Below are positions 22,731 through 34,580 of a DNA stretch of 64,000 bases, piece after piece; position 1 is the first letter of the stretch, and each line of letters starts with the position of its first letter. Under the pieces are notes generated by a model. That model saw nothing but the letters and a program-made list of their open reading frames with translations. It ran no database searches and was not told where the DNA came from. Position numbers and translations under genes: made by a program. The DNA comes from Sphaerolaimus hirsutus (Eukaryota; Nematoda; Chromadorea; Monhysterida; Sphaerolaimidae), in NCBI GenBank assembly GCA_964036195.1, contig OZ038458.1, positions 23,883,832 through 23,947,831 on the forward strand. The letters are read 5' to 3'.

Positions 22731-23377
22731 AAATCGGCGGATAGCACACCTATTATGGAAATCTACCATAATTGAATGAACAGAATCTTGCGATCAATTT
22801 TTTAATCAATTATTCCATAGTAACATAAATAAAGTAAAGTTCCATATTAAATAAAGTAAAATAAAACGAAACATTATGATGAAAAAACTGTATACCGTAT
22901 TTCCTCGAAATACCCACCCCCTGAAAACGACCACTATGAATTTATTAAACCCCCCTCGAAATACCCCCCCCCCCAATTGAGTGTACTGAGAACGTACATG
23001 ACAAAACTGCGGTTTGTGATTCAGGCAATGCAAAACACACGTTAAAAACAATGAATTGTTACGTTAGAACAGTGTTTATGCCATCTACATACTTATATAT
23101 GTCAATACACTCTTATATATAGCGGTTATTGTGGCATTTTTTGACGTCTGCGTACGTTACAGACGACAATTTAGTACTGGAATTTCAAAAAATTTCTCGT
23201 GAAATAATAGACCCCCCTCGTTTAACCGCCCTCAAAATTCTCACTCTGAAACAATCACCCCCCGGGGGGTATTTCTAGGACCGATTTCTAGGACGTATTT
23301 CTAATACGGAAATTTTCGGTTCATTATTCAGATGGGTTACGGTAGCTTTCATACTAAGCATGATATCGGCCGAGTAT
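22731..23377. mobile_element. Composite TIR element with nested C-rich element, second copy
   Basis: The outer arms (CGGCGGATAGCACAC and complement ending CCGAGTAT) match 424-1069. The nested C-rich copy spans about 22898-23290. Confidence 0.65.
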
Positions 23378-23552
23378 ATCTGTTTTCATCAACAAATATT
23401 TCAACGAAATCAGCCATTTCATAGCATAATAGAAACCTGTAAATCTGGTCAACCCCCAACATGAATTTCTATCCCGAACGCTATAAGCACAGGGCAGAAG
23501 AAATGTAAATACTGCAGAAAGTGTGCTGTCCGCCGAGTATGCCGATATACAG

Positions 23553-24668
23553 GATGCGGAAATTTAGACCAACGCTTTAGATTTTGAATACCGTATTTCC
23601 TCGAAATACCCCCAGGGTTTTTTTCAGAGTGGAAATTTTGAGGGGGGTATTTCGAGGGAGGGGGGCTTATTCGAGGGGGAGTTTATTATTTCGTCAGAAA
23701 TTTTCGTAAAGTTTGTAGTAAAGAATGCGCTTTACACACCCTAAACTGGTAATAAATGTCACAAAACGGGACATATAAGAACATAAAAACGTAGATATAG
23801 CTATACAAACTACCGTATTACCTCGAATTAACCCCCCCCTTGAATTAACCCCCCCCTCGAAATACCCCCCCTAAATTTCGGCTGAGGAAAAAATAAACCC
23901 CCCCTCGAAATACCCCCCCTAAAATTGAGTGTAACGTGAACGTACATGACAAATATCGCAGTTTGTGATTTGTACAATGCAAAAAACACGTTACAACTGA
24001 TGATTAAGTGACGTTAGGAAGGGTTTATGTGTATATACAGTTTGATATGCCTACAAACACATACAAATCTATGTAATTGTTCGATTTTTCTACGTCTGCG
24101 TATGGGGAATTTCCGAAAATTTCTGGCGAAATAATAGACCCCCCCCCCCTCGAATAAACCCCCCCCTCGAATTATCCCCCCCTCAAATTTTGCTGGCGAA
24201 ATAATAAACCCCCTGGGGGTATTTCGAGGTAATACGGTACTCTATGTATAGCTGCGATGCAATCTGTCCCCAATAAATACATCATGTACATTGCATACCT
24301 GATGTACATCATTGAAGACTAGGGGTATTTCGAGGGGGGTTTATTTTTTCCCCAGCTCGAAAACACCAGGGGGGTATTTCGAGGGGGGGTTAATTCAAGG
24401 GGGGGGCATTTCGGGGAAAAACGGTAACTTGACACTGCGTCGCCGGATGAAAAGTCGATCCCGTATGAACCCTATCACGAGGTAGTGGTAAAGTGACATT
24501 GATGCTTTTGCATGAATAACTTGTGACAAACTGAACCTATCGCAGCCATATTTTGTGGAAACCTTTCCTATTTACCTAGTCGTTAATGTTCGCCTAAAAT
24601 TTGACTTTGGCGACCCAGTGTCAAGTTATTCAAAATCTAAAGCGTTGGTCTAAATTGCCGCACCCTGT
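23553..24668. mobile_element. TIR element with nested C-rich elements
   Basis: AATTTAGACCAACGCTTTAG at the left recurs inverted near 24640-24655, with CAGGRTGCGG outermost. Inside lies a C-rich element (23591-24425) that itself holds another (23812-24237, termini TACCGTATTACCTCGAATTA). Three layers of insertion are thus readable. I found no clear target duplication for the outer layer. Confidence 0.6.
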
Positions 24669-24734
24669 AATGCAAACTATACGAACCCATGGAAAAACAA
24701 ACTTTCAGCGGCAACGATTCCCGGGTCAGTGAAT

Positions 24735-24795
24735 GCGAATCGTTCCATCGCGAATCGTCCCATCGCGAATCGTTCCATCGCGAATCGTTCCTCCA
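24735..24795. repeat. Short tandem repeat, CATCGCGAATCGTTC unit
   Basis: About four head-to-tail copies of a 15-bp unit with one-base variants. Confidence 0.75.
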
Positions 24796-24830
24796 GCGCG
24801 CACGAACGGAACGGTATCGCGCGTAGGTAA

Positions 24831-25000
24831 GGCCCCACACAAGTTGCACTAGTTGACATCGACACAAATGTCAACTGGTTCCGATCCCAATTGAAAGCTT
24901 TCTGGGGAGCCAACGAACGACTTTCAAGTGCAAGCTTGGAATTGGGATCGGAGCCAGTTGACATTTGTGTCGATGTCAACTAGCGTGTGTGGGGCCTAAA
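24831..25000. mobile_element. Small foldback element, GGCCCCACACA termini
   Basis: GGCCCCACACAAG..GTTGACATCGACACAAATG is repeated inverted at the right, leaving a loop of about 60 bp. The arms exceed 50 bp. Confidence 0.7.
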
Positions 25001-25593
25001 AAACGTACCGCTGAAACGTTCACTGCAAAGTTAATTAGAAGTCGTGTGAAATTATCACTTTACAGGTGCCACTCCCAGACAATGTAAAATCCCCTGTAAA
25101 ATGTCAAATGACATGCGAAGTGTCTGAAGTCATGTGAAATGTTCTTAAAAAGCAAACTTGATGGTATGACGTTTGACATTTCACAGAGTCTGGAAGTGCA
25201 TTTACACTTTACAGGCCATTTACACTGAGGAGTAGGTTTTCGAGGTTCCACAAGTAGGCAAATGATGAGAATGGTGGTAAAAGTGATAGTGAAAGTGTCC
25301 GAAAATTTTGCAAGGGCGAGTAAATTTGGGAAAATGAAAACCGTCGTTGTCTACCGTCGGAATTGATCAGATAAATGTCGAAAAGTCAGATAAAAATACA
25401 GAGATAAATATGCAAATCGATCAGTAAACCAACAGTTACATTATGATTTCACCCAGTTTTCAATTGTCATTCATTCTTCATTACACAAATTTTACATGCA
25501 ACTTGGCGGGGAAAATGGCTGGAAAAATATGCTATTAAGATCACAACAGGTACGGGAAATTCACCAAACACACTCATGAGTAATGAAATCATC
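25001..25593. other. Unassigned; TGTAAAATGTC repeat in left half
   Basis: TGTAAAATGTCAAATG-type units lie at about 25080-25210. The rest is AT-rich with no supported gene. Confidence 0.3.
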
Positions 25594-25597
25594 CATA

Positions 25598-25694
25598 TCA
25601 GTGCCAATCTTTGAACCTCCGAAACACTTGGCTCGCTGTCAACAGATTCCATTCAGCATTTTGCATTCCTCCAGAGCCAATGATACCGTGAAAT
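25598..25694 (-). CDS. Possible terminal exon of unknown protein
   Basis: TTTCCCGCAG precedes a 31-residue frame (FHGIIGSGGMQNAEWNLLTA then SQVFRRFKDWH) ending in TGA. A different frame over 25467-25652 is also open. No partner exon or family was found; a hAT-like element begins at 25834, which may have separated it from upstream exons. Confidence 0.2.
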
Positions 25695-25833
25695 CTGCGG
25701 GAAACATAAGTTTCTTAATTTGGCAATGAGCCAAAACAGCAAATCGATGAAAACTAAAGCCACCCGCAACGACACTGCCAAAATTTGGGATGAGCAAATT
25801 TCGATAAATATCCCGCACAAACTATCTCAGAGA

Positions 25834-26631
25834 CAGGGTTGGCAAAATTATAAAAATAATAAAAATAAAATTAAAATAAAATTAAAATAAAATAGAAAAT
25901 TGAAGAATAAAATAAAATAAAATAAAATGGAAAATTTATAAAATAAAAATACAATTTTACTAAAATTCGAATTATTGTAAAATTTCAGTGAAATTTTACA
26001 AAAACTCAAGTGTCCGTAAAATTATATAAAAAGTTTTCTATCCGGTTGCTTTAGATTCTAGCTGTCAATTTGCAGAACTGGTGTATTGTTGTTGCTTTCA
26101 TTGTTGTGATTGAAAAATATTTTTGCTCAAAATTGCAAATTTTCACATCTTTTAATATAGTTTCACCTTAAAAATCATAAATTTATATGATTTTTTCCAC
26201 ATTTTCCACACTTGAAAAAGCCTATATATTGAACGCCGCAACCCCCCCGCCCCCACCTCCAAAAATAACAAATTTTAGCTATCTTTACCTCGAGAGGAGC
26301 AATTAGCTACATATCTATGTGGCCTCTGTGAGGGTCAAAATTTTATAGATACCTAAATATGTCGCAACCCATGTCAGAAGTCTACATAAATTTTTTTGTG
26401 ATTCATTTGCATGCCTCTAGCGTGCACATTTTTTATGGCTTTGCATCCAAGATTCCGATTTTTTTGTAAAAAATTTGTAAAATATTTGTAAAATTTTTGT
26501 AAAATGACTTCATTTTATTTTATTAATGACATTTCAGAATAAAATAAAATAAAATGAAACATGAATAAAATACAAGTTGAATAAAAATAAATAGCATTTT
26601 AGTAAAAAGAATTTTACTAAAATCAACCATG
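25834..26631. mobile_element. hAT-like element, CAGGGTTGG family, older copy
   Basis: The left end is CAGGGTTGG; the right end is decayed to CAACCATG. Flanks CTCAGAGA and CTCAGAAA match in 7 of 8 bases, so the insertion is older than its sisters at 4492-6417 and 47460-47616. The body has AATAAAAT arms plus a central unique part. Confidence 0.75.
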
Positions 26632-26744
26632 CTCAGAAAGTTTAACTAATCATCCGGGAGTAGTCCCGTACCCCGTAAAATGTCATGCGAAATCTCAGGT
26701 TTCCTGTAATTTTGCACATTTTGCCTGATATTTTCGGAACTTTA

Positions 26745-27140
26745 GGCAGCGTTTACACGGATTTTTGGGTGACGACAAACCACAAAAATCGTACTTTCTA
26801 AAGTTCCATAAGTCGAGTGAAAAGTTCCATATTTATGAGAAAAAGTGGTCAAGGATATATATTAGTTAGGTGCATATATTTGTCAAATTAAAGTCCAATC
26901 GGTTCGGTCTCCAAAGAGTTCTAAAAGTTTGATTTTTCTTGCTGTCGGCTATCGTTGTCGGAAGCCGACAACGATCACCGACAAATTGAATAAAATTTAT
27001 TTTGACTGTGACGACCAGCAAATTCATGATCGTGATCGTCACGCTCATATCGCAGTGACACAGAAAAGTGGCTGATAGTCGTCACAAGCTGTGAACGTGT
27101 TTTTTCAGTGACGACAATGTGTCTTCAATCTAAAACATGC
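26745..27140. repeat. Partial copy of GTTTACACGG-ended element
   Basis: GCAGCGTTTACACGGATTTT starts it, and CGTCACAAGCTGTGAACGTG near 27080 recurs at 32365. A matching right end with GTCGTCACGAAAAATCCGTG is seen only near 32660-32680, so this copy looks truncated or disrupted. Confidence 0.5.
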
Positions 27141-27198
27141 ACAGCACTTCAGCAAAATATTTTGATAGGTGCAATCTTAGTTTAAACACTAGCTTATA

Positions 27199-27943
27199 TA
27201 CCGTTTTTACTCGAATTACCCCCCTCCCCTCGAATTGACCCCCCGCTCGAAATAACCCCACCCGAAATCAGTGTAAAGATAATATACATAACAAAACTGT
27301 TGTTCGGTATCCATGTGGAGCAGCCAACGATGGAAAAAACACAGAAATTGAACACAGAAACTCATTGAGTTTTTGTGTTTTTGTTTTACACACAAACACA
27401 GAAACTCACAAATTTTCAAAAACTCAAAACTCAAATGAGTTTTTTTTGGAGGACACAGAAACACGGAAACGCGGAAAAGTTTTTTCAGCTAAGTGGTTGA
27501 ATGCACATGAATTCAATAAAACATAACAAGATACCGTAAATCCTCGAATAAGTCCCCCCCTCGAATAACTCCCCCCTGTAAGCTGACTGAGGACAAAATA
27601 ACTCCCCCCCTCGAATAACTCCCCCCTCTTTTATGGGTGAAAAAGAAGTCAATGTATAAAAAACGTATTTATGTATACGTTCATTAAAATTATGCATTAT
27701 TTTGCATTGATGCACACTAACATTGATTTCATTGCATGAATTACGGGATTTCTATACTGGCTTAGACGTTAATGCAACCTACTTAACCCCATTTAGATAA
27801 TATATTGATCATGCTTTTTACTCAATATTCCAACGAAAAAATAACTCCCCCCTCGAATAACTCCCCCCTCGAATAAGTCCCCCCTCAAAAAATTCTGAGG
27901 AAAAAATAACTCCCCCGGGGACTTATTCGAGGATTAACAGTAA
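27199..27943. repeat. C-rich elements, one nested in another
   Basis: A degenerate C-rich left end at 27199-27250 is followed by TGAGTTTTTGTG-rich simple sequence. A complete copy with TACCGTAAATCCTCGAATAA and its near-complement lies at 27533-27943. Confidence 0.55.
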
Positions 27944-28072
27944 GATATGCATGTATAGTATGTAAATATGTATGTACATAAGGTATCCATATTTTATGAT
28001 GGAACAAAAAAAAAAAATTAAAGATGACATTCACATCTCCCGGTGGATTTGACAATTTAAGTTTCAACATGT

Positions 28073-28267
28073 TTAAGTATAGTTGTAGTTCAAATCAATT
28101 CCGTAGTCTTCCATACGGTGCACATCTATTGAAGAATTTTGGAGTACTGTGTAAACTGTTGTTTCTGGGCAATTTGTTGATGCTGATGTTGTGATGTGGA
28201 TGTCCTCATTGTAGACATTTTTATGGACTTTTTCGACATTTGAATAAGACACAGATGTTATGTGGGG
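28073..28267 (-). CDS. Possible 3' coding exon of unknown protein
   Basis: The frame is open for 64 codons to a TAA at 28073-28075, with protein-like composition (for example NCPETTVYTVLQNSSIDVHR). No in-frame start and no good acceptor are visible upstream. It may be a decayed gene or chance. Confidence 0.22.
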   Translation of the reverse strand, partial: PHITSVSYSNVEKVHKNVYNEDIHITTSASTNCPETTVYTVLQNSSIDVHRMEDYGIDLNYNYT

Positions 28268-28868
28268 TTAAAACATGTGAAAAACCAATATTTTATGCAT
28301 CAAAATGCTGTATATCATCATTTTTGCGGAAAAACTGGAGTTTTTGTAGAGAAAAACTAAAAAAACTTGAGTTTTTACAAATAACACAGAAATGAGAACA
28401 GAGTTACTTAAGTTTTTTTGCGAAAAAACCCCTCAAAACACAGGTATTGATTTAAAAAAACAACTTAAAACACATAGTGTTTTTTGGAGAACTTACCCAT
28501 CATTGGAAGCAGGACATATGTTAAAAACAATGAATGAGTTGCATTAGAACACGTATTAAAGCATCAATATAATTACTTATGTGTCTATAAACGCTGATAT
28601 ATCTTTGTTACTACTAGGTATGGAAAAAAATATTTTTTTCAAGACCTTGTTTGTTTGTTTTAAAAACATTTTTTTGAACATTTTTTTTAAATAGAATTTT
28701 TTTTAAAGCTCCCAGATATGGTTAGGAGTCAGAATATATAGGTATATCAGACAGGTGACAGTATATTGTGATGTTATATACAGCCATATAATGGCTGTAG
28801 AGCCATGGGATAGCATTATAAGTGGTGATTTCTGTCAAAAATATCCATTTTATGTTGACTTGTTACCT
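28268..28868. other. AT-rich sequence, no supported gene
   Basis: Simple AAAAACTTGAGTTTTT-type sequence, with a segment matching 49480-49790 in inverted order. No gene seen. Confidence 0.3.
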
Positions 28869-29277
28869 ACCGTATTTACTCAAAATACCCCCAGGGGGTA
28901 CATTTTTTTCAGAGTGGAAATTTTAAGGTGGGGTCTTTCGAGGGGGGGGGGGGCTTATTCGAGGGGGGTTATTATTTTGTCAGAAAATTTCGTGAAATTC
29001 ATAGTGTAGAATACGGCTTTACTTACCCAACAACGGTGGTAATAAACGTGTCCAAATAGGATATATAGGGACATATAAACGTACATCTATACACAACATA
29101 GAGTAAAAAATGTGAACCAGCGATGCAAACTCACGTCGATAATTACATCATGTACATCGAATACATGATGTACATCATTCCAGACGGGGGTATTTCGAGG
29201 GGGTTTATTTTTTCCTCAGCTCAAAAACACCTGGGGGTATTTTGAAGGGAGGGGGGTATTTCGAGGAAATACAGTAT
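28869..29277. mobile_element. C-rich inverted-repeat element
   Basis: Termini TACCGTATTTACTCAAAATA and CGAGGAAATACAGTA, with G-rich subterminal units. The core resembles that of 23591-24425 (CATCATGTACAT segment). Confidence 0.65.
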
Positions 29278-29364
29278 ATCGGTTTTGCTGAACATTCATG
29301 ACTTCAAGTGAAGTTGGCCATAGTGTTTTAATTAAGTTACAATAGATCCCATTGGGGTTACCCC

Positions 29365-29911
29365 TAGGGTTCAAACGGGATCCCGATCCCGATCCCGGAT
29401 CCCGTGAAATTCCGGGATTTAGCAGTCCCGATCCCGATCCCGAAACCCCAATCCCGATCCCGATCCCGATCCCGAAATCCAAAAATACCAATCCCGATCC
29501 CGATCCCGAAAACTTTCGAATCCCGATCCCGATCCCGGAAAAAATGGTGGAAATTATAAAAAGTGAAAAAATGACATTTTTGCAGGCATAAATGTTAACG
29601 CAAACCCCCAGCGTCCATTTTATGTCACTTTTCTGGCATCCAACAGTGTTTTGAGACCTTTAAGAACAACTGTGAATGCCAGAACAGTGACGAAAATCGC
29701 TATCCCTAGATCCCAATCCCGATCCCGAAAAAATGCCAATCCCGATCCCGATCCCGTGACCCCAATCCCGGCCAATCCCGATCCCGATCCCGATCCCGAA
29801 ATCTCAAAATACCAATCCCGATCCCGATCCCGAAACCCCAATCCCGATCCCGATCCCGAAATCTCAAAAAGTGAATCCCGATCCCGAAAAGTCAATCCTG
29901 TTTGAACCCTA
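29365..29911. mobile_element. hAT-like element with GGGATC satellite arms, copy 2
   Basis: TAGGGTTCAAACGGGAT and near-complement are flanked by the perfect 8-bp duplication GTTACCCC (29357-29364, 29912-29919). Long arrays of CCGATC hexamers surround the shared core. Confidence 0.9.
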
Positions 29912-30020
29912 GTTACCCCCATTGGAGACCCCTGCCCTACCTCCAACCCATGCCCCATTGGGAACCACTGACACCCTGCACTTCTGAAGCCCTGCTTGTC
30001 ATGCAGTTATGTGCAAAATG

Positions 30021-32005
30021 CAGAGTTGGAAAAACGTATTTACGTTTACCCGAAATACCTGGTTATTCGAGTATTTATAGTTACGTTTACGTTTACGTTT
30101 TCCAAAAATACCATTACATTTTGTTACGTTTTCCTGACCAAAATACCTGGGTACTAGGGAAAACATTTAAAAAAACTTGTGATCATTCACACGTGCACAT
30201 GTTCAAATGGGCCGCACCACCTGCAGCCAACAATATTCTTACGTTTTTGCATAAACGTAACATGTATACCTACAGAAAAGCGGTGTATGAAAAAAGTGAC
30301 TGCACGCTTGCACTTACACATGGAATACTGGGTACATAAATATTCATAAATGTGTTTGAATGCTGAACACAGAAATCTTTTTGTCTGTTTGTGGAGCCTT
30401 GTGTTTTTAATTTTTTTTGTGATGAATTCCGATTAGCATTGAAAAAATCTCTGGGAGATTTATATTTAAAAAATCTCAGAAAATCTCAGAAAATATAAGA
30501 TTTTCTGAGATTTATATTTTTTCCACAATTTTCCAGAGAGATTTAATTTTATTTTTTTCTGATTGAGAAAATCTCCCGAGAAAATCTCTCTAAAAAGTAA
30601 GTATTTTTGAGAACTTTTGCCACAATTTTTCTCAAAATCACCAATTTCCTAACTTAAACACATTTACACCTTCAAATACACTACTTTATGTACTTTTTGC
30701 CTATTATCAGCTATTTTTAACTATTATGTACCTTTATGCCCATTTAGGCTATTTCCCTTTGGCTATTTTAATGGTTTTCTCTCCCCGTTTTCCCTTCTAT
30801 GGCTTGAAAAAAAAACAATATCAGGTTCTATTTGAAACACATTTTCTGTACTCAAGTACTTTGAAAATGTGTATGTAAGCATGAGTACTGGTAGGGTTCA
30901 AACAGGATGAGATTACCAGAAAAGAAGCATAAATCGGACATTAGAGGTTTATGTTGACATCTCATGGTGCAAAAACTACACACATGCAGTACTGGTACTT
31001 TTTCAGAGCAAATATATACATATATAGTCAGTACTCAAGTATACATATTTTTGGAGTTAAAGTAAAAGTTTTTAACCACTATGTAGGACTGCATGCTTTG
31101 CAGATAAAGTTACCAAAATTTGGTGACAAAAGTCATCTGATAAATTCTGTGGGGCACGTGAACATGGTGTATTCTATAAGAGTGCTGTCATGTCAGTAGA
31201 AGTTGTTAGCATTTGAAAATGTGAATGAAACGCTTCAACAACACATGTTGCATAATATATACTCTTAATGGTTCAAGCACCTTGAAATATGATTATAACT
31301 TGGTTTAAGTTGAGAGATTTTCTGAGATTTTTTTGAACTGAAAGAGATTTTCTCAGAGATTTAATTATATTTTCAAAAATCACCTGAGAGATTTAATTAT
31401 ATTTTTTTCTTGAGAGATTTTCTGAGATAATATTTAATTATATTTTCTCAAAATCGGTCTTTTTTTTCAATGCTAATTCCGATGACGCACTTGCAACAAC
31501 TGTGAGTAGCACATGTTTTGAAACTGGCAGGGCGAATGCAAGCTCTAGTGCCAATCCTAGGTTGAGTACGATGCCCTGTAAAATGTAAATTTCATGCAAA
31601 TGTCAAAACTCATGTAAAATGCCCAGCAAAATAGCTAAGATTTGCTACCTTCCAGGGCATTTTGCATGACTTTAGACACTTTACATGCCATTTGACATTT
31701 TACAAGGCATTTTACAATGTCTGGGACTCCCCCAGAATCACCAGCATAGTTGTATTTGGCCACACTTATAACAGAAAGTGGTGCAGATTGAGCGATTGAC
31801 CCATAAATATATAGGTGAAAATAATGGTATTTTCCAAAGCACAATGGCAAATACTGTGCGTAAAATTTTTATGTTTACGTTTTTTTTACATATTCCTTGG
31901 TATTTTAAAAATACCTTATGTTTTAGTATTTATACTTTTTATTTGGAAAAGGTATTTACATTTACATTTACGATTACCAAAAATACCAGTATTTGCACAA
32001 CTCTG
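30021..32005. mobile_element. hAT-like element, CAGAGTTG family, 2-kb copy with nested insert
   Basis: CAGAGTTG and CAACTCTG are flanked by the perfect 8-bp duplication GCAAAATG (30013-30020, 32006-32013). Arms carry TTTACGTTTACG units. Inside, about 30435-31475, is another inverted-repeat sequence with ATTAGCATTGAAAAAATCTC ends. No transposase ORF. Confidence 0.85.
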
Positions 32006-32013
32006 GCAAAATG

Positions 32014-32950
32014 CAACTTTGAACTGCTAGAACTTTTGATCAGAGAAGGATGTTCAAAAAAACTCTTTGGCATATGAAGTCTTTTTGTTTCAACTATGTG
32101 GGGGCATGGCCGAAATGTTTTTTTATGGTGTATGACAAAGTTGGGTCAAATTGGCATAACTAATTTAGACATCACTAATCCAACCACAAAAATGAAATCT
32201 ACAGGTTGTTCCGATCATTTTGAATGTTGATATGTCGAAATCGGTTGTGAAATATCTGACATAAAGACGATTGAAAATTTTGTCGGAATCATGTAAATCA
32301 GCCTTGGTAGCGAGGCTTTCCGACAACTTTCCGACAAATTGGTCAAATGCGTTTCCAAATCGTCGTCACAAGCTGTGAACGTGCTTTGCTTGTGACAACA
32401 TTCTTCAGGTGCCATCACCTAAATGTCATTAATGCATCACACAATAAAACAAAAAATTGTGTGGACATGGCCCCATCAATGACATAGCCACACCAGAGTA
32501 TGAAAAAAGCATCTGGTGTACATGATAACAAAAAAATTGCTTGTCGGCGTCAACGAGGCTGATTTGTGTCATGCCACGACAAGGCCGATTTGTTGTCACA
32601 TGCGTGATATTTTCAATTTTCATCGCAAAAAGGTCCGTGACGACACCAATTTTTTGTCGTCACGAAAAATCCGTGTAAACGGGGCCTTACGGAACCGACA
32701 TTTTACCCAAAAAGAAAGCTCTATTAACCAAAATGAAATGCCCACCAGTAATTTTGCACGATAAATCATTGATATCGATAAGCCCAATGGGAGCTTACCC
32801 CGCCAACCCCCCCCCCCCAAATCGCCCAGATACCTAGCTATCTACCCGGAGGCCTGTCCGTTATGTTTGGCTTTGGCTATATATCTATGCCCTTGTATAC
32901 TTTTTGTAGCGATAGTTCCCCATTTGATGAAAATTTTTCCCCCATTTAGG
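32014..32950. repeat. Repeat remnants, no supported gene
   Basis: It contains a partial copy of the GTTTACACGG-ended element (CGTCACAAGCTGTGAACGTG near 32365; right end near 32690) and a C run with AGCTATCTA-type sequence (32805-32850). No gene seen. Confidence 0.45.
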
Positions 32951-33381
32951 CCGGAATTAGAGCTCAGCGTCGATTCGATGTGAAATGATGACGTGAAATG
33001 ATGTCGTGAAATTAATTACACGAGTGTGGATCATGCTACGGGTCTACAATTTTCTAAGGATAATATATGAATCAATACCTTAATCGTGTCCAATACTGAG
33101 TGTTATCAGCCACAACTAGAGCGAATTGAAAAATTCAATTTTTATCATTTCACGTCATCATCATTTCACGTCACAGTGTCAGGGAACAACTTGACATTTC
33201 ACGTCAGACTATTGCAAGCAGCAGTCTGACGTGAAATGTCAAGTTGTTCCCTGACACTGTGACGTGAAATGATAAAAATTGAATTTTTCAATTCGCTCTA
33301 GTTGTGGCTGATAACACTCAGTATTGGACACGATTAAGGTATTGATTCATATATTATCCTTAGAAAATTGTAGACCTGTAG
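32951..33381. mobile_element. Left part of a foldback element split by the BEL retrotransposon
   Basis: GCCGGAATTAGAGCTCAGCG starts it. A near-perfect palindrome then spans about 33039-33378, centred near 33215. The missing right arm (CACTCGTGTAATTAATTTCA to GAGCTCTAATTCCCGC) is at 46181-46266, after the retrotransposon. TTTAG flanks both outer ends. TGTAG at 33377-33381 is the retrotransposon's target duplication. Confidence 0.85.
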
Positions 33382-34475
33382 TGTAAAATAATACGAAACT
33401 TGTTGACGTGACTTGTGAACCAGTTCCTATTCCTAACCGAGGAAGAGGACAAGTGTGAACAAATGTAAGTTGACATGAAGCGTCGTCTCTAGTTGACGTT
33501 CCGTTATTTTATCAAATGTGATTAGTTGAGTTGAAGTGAATTGACGTGAGTTAGTGTGAAGCAAATTTAGATTGTTTACCAAAGGTTTTGACGAACGTTT
33601 TTATTTAGACAATTAAATACAAAGAAATAAATGTAAATAAAATATATATAAAATTATACGTAAACAAAGGAATTAATTTACAACTAAATTAATTACTTAA
33701 ATAAAACGTAAAAGAAGCTCTAATTACCGGAGAAATAAGGCAATTTAAAGAAGGCACTTAATTACGACAAAAGGCGAGAATTAAGTGGCGCGGTTGTGAA
33801 TAAAGCACCTCAAACAGCGCAGGTGTGAAATAAAGCACTGAGGTGACTTAAAGCACCAAGCGTTAAACTTAGCACCAAAAACAAGCGACTTAATAAAGTG
33901 ACTACAGCGCTTATTTAGATCCTAGGAAGAGATTCGTGTGAAGTTGACGAGGTTGCAAACACTGCCGATTCTAGCTGTGAAATCGGCTTTTAAGGGCCAG
34001 ACCGATGGCGATTGGTTTGGCGCCAATCGGTCGGCTCTAATCTCCGATTTTTACCCAACATTTCCAATTGTGAAAGTTCAATCCTTGCCCGCTCGCTTCT
34101 CCGATGAAAAGCGAGCTAAACTGGCAAGATAGTGAAAATGTGAGCCAAGCCAGACAGCATTTGAAATGGCGCGCGGGCCCGGCTCCCCACTCGGGGCGGG
34201 CCCGCCGCTTAACATAAACATGACGGCGTATATGCGTGCTGCTTGTCAAGGAAATGTGGCGGAATGTGAGCAATGACTAAGATCTAAATATGTGAACAAT
34301 GTGAAGCACACGTTGTAAACAACATCGCTTGAGATATTAAATGGCGAATGTGAAGATGTTAAGTAAAGGAATGTGAATAAAAATGGAATCGTAATATGTT
34401 GAATTAATTAAATATAAAAGCGAACATAAGAACGTCAATATTAAAGATTTTTACATTTTACGATAATGTTACACA
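33382..34475 (-). repeat. 3' LTR of the BEL/Pao element
   Basis: 1094 bp, TGTAAAATAA to TTACACA in plus-strand reading. It differs from the 5' LTR at about nine sites and lacks six bases near 34434. About fifteen TGTGA pentamers are on the plus strand. The 64-codon frames in both LTRs (33938-34132, 45632-45826) are identical only because the LTRs are. Confidence 0.92.
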
Positions 34476-34580
34476 CTCCCGAAACTAGAATAAAAATTAA
34501 ATTTAATTTAATTTTATCTCAGCCAATCTCGGCAAATTGATGTGAAACAAAATCAAAATCAAACTCCTGTGATACTCTCA
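34476..34580 (-). other. Spacer between last ORF and 3' LTR of the BEL element
   Basis: The minus strand carries a short purine stretch TTTCGGGAG directly before the LTR, the position of the polypurine tract. It is shorter than usual. Confidence 0.4.

Noticed and set aside
33938..34132. 64-codon ORF conserved in both LTRs
   Set aside because: It is conserved only because the LTRs are near-identical, and it runs on the noncoding strand of the element.
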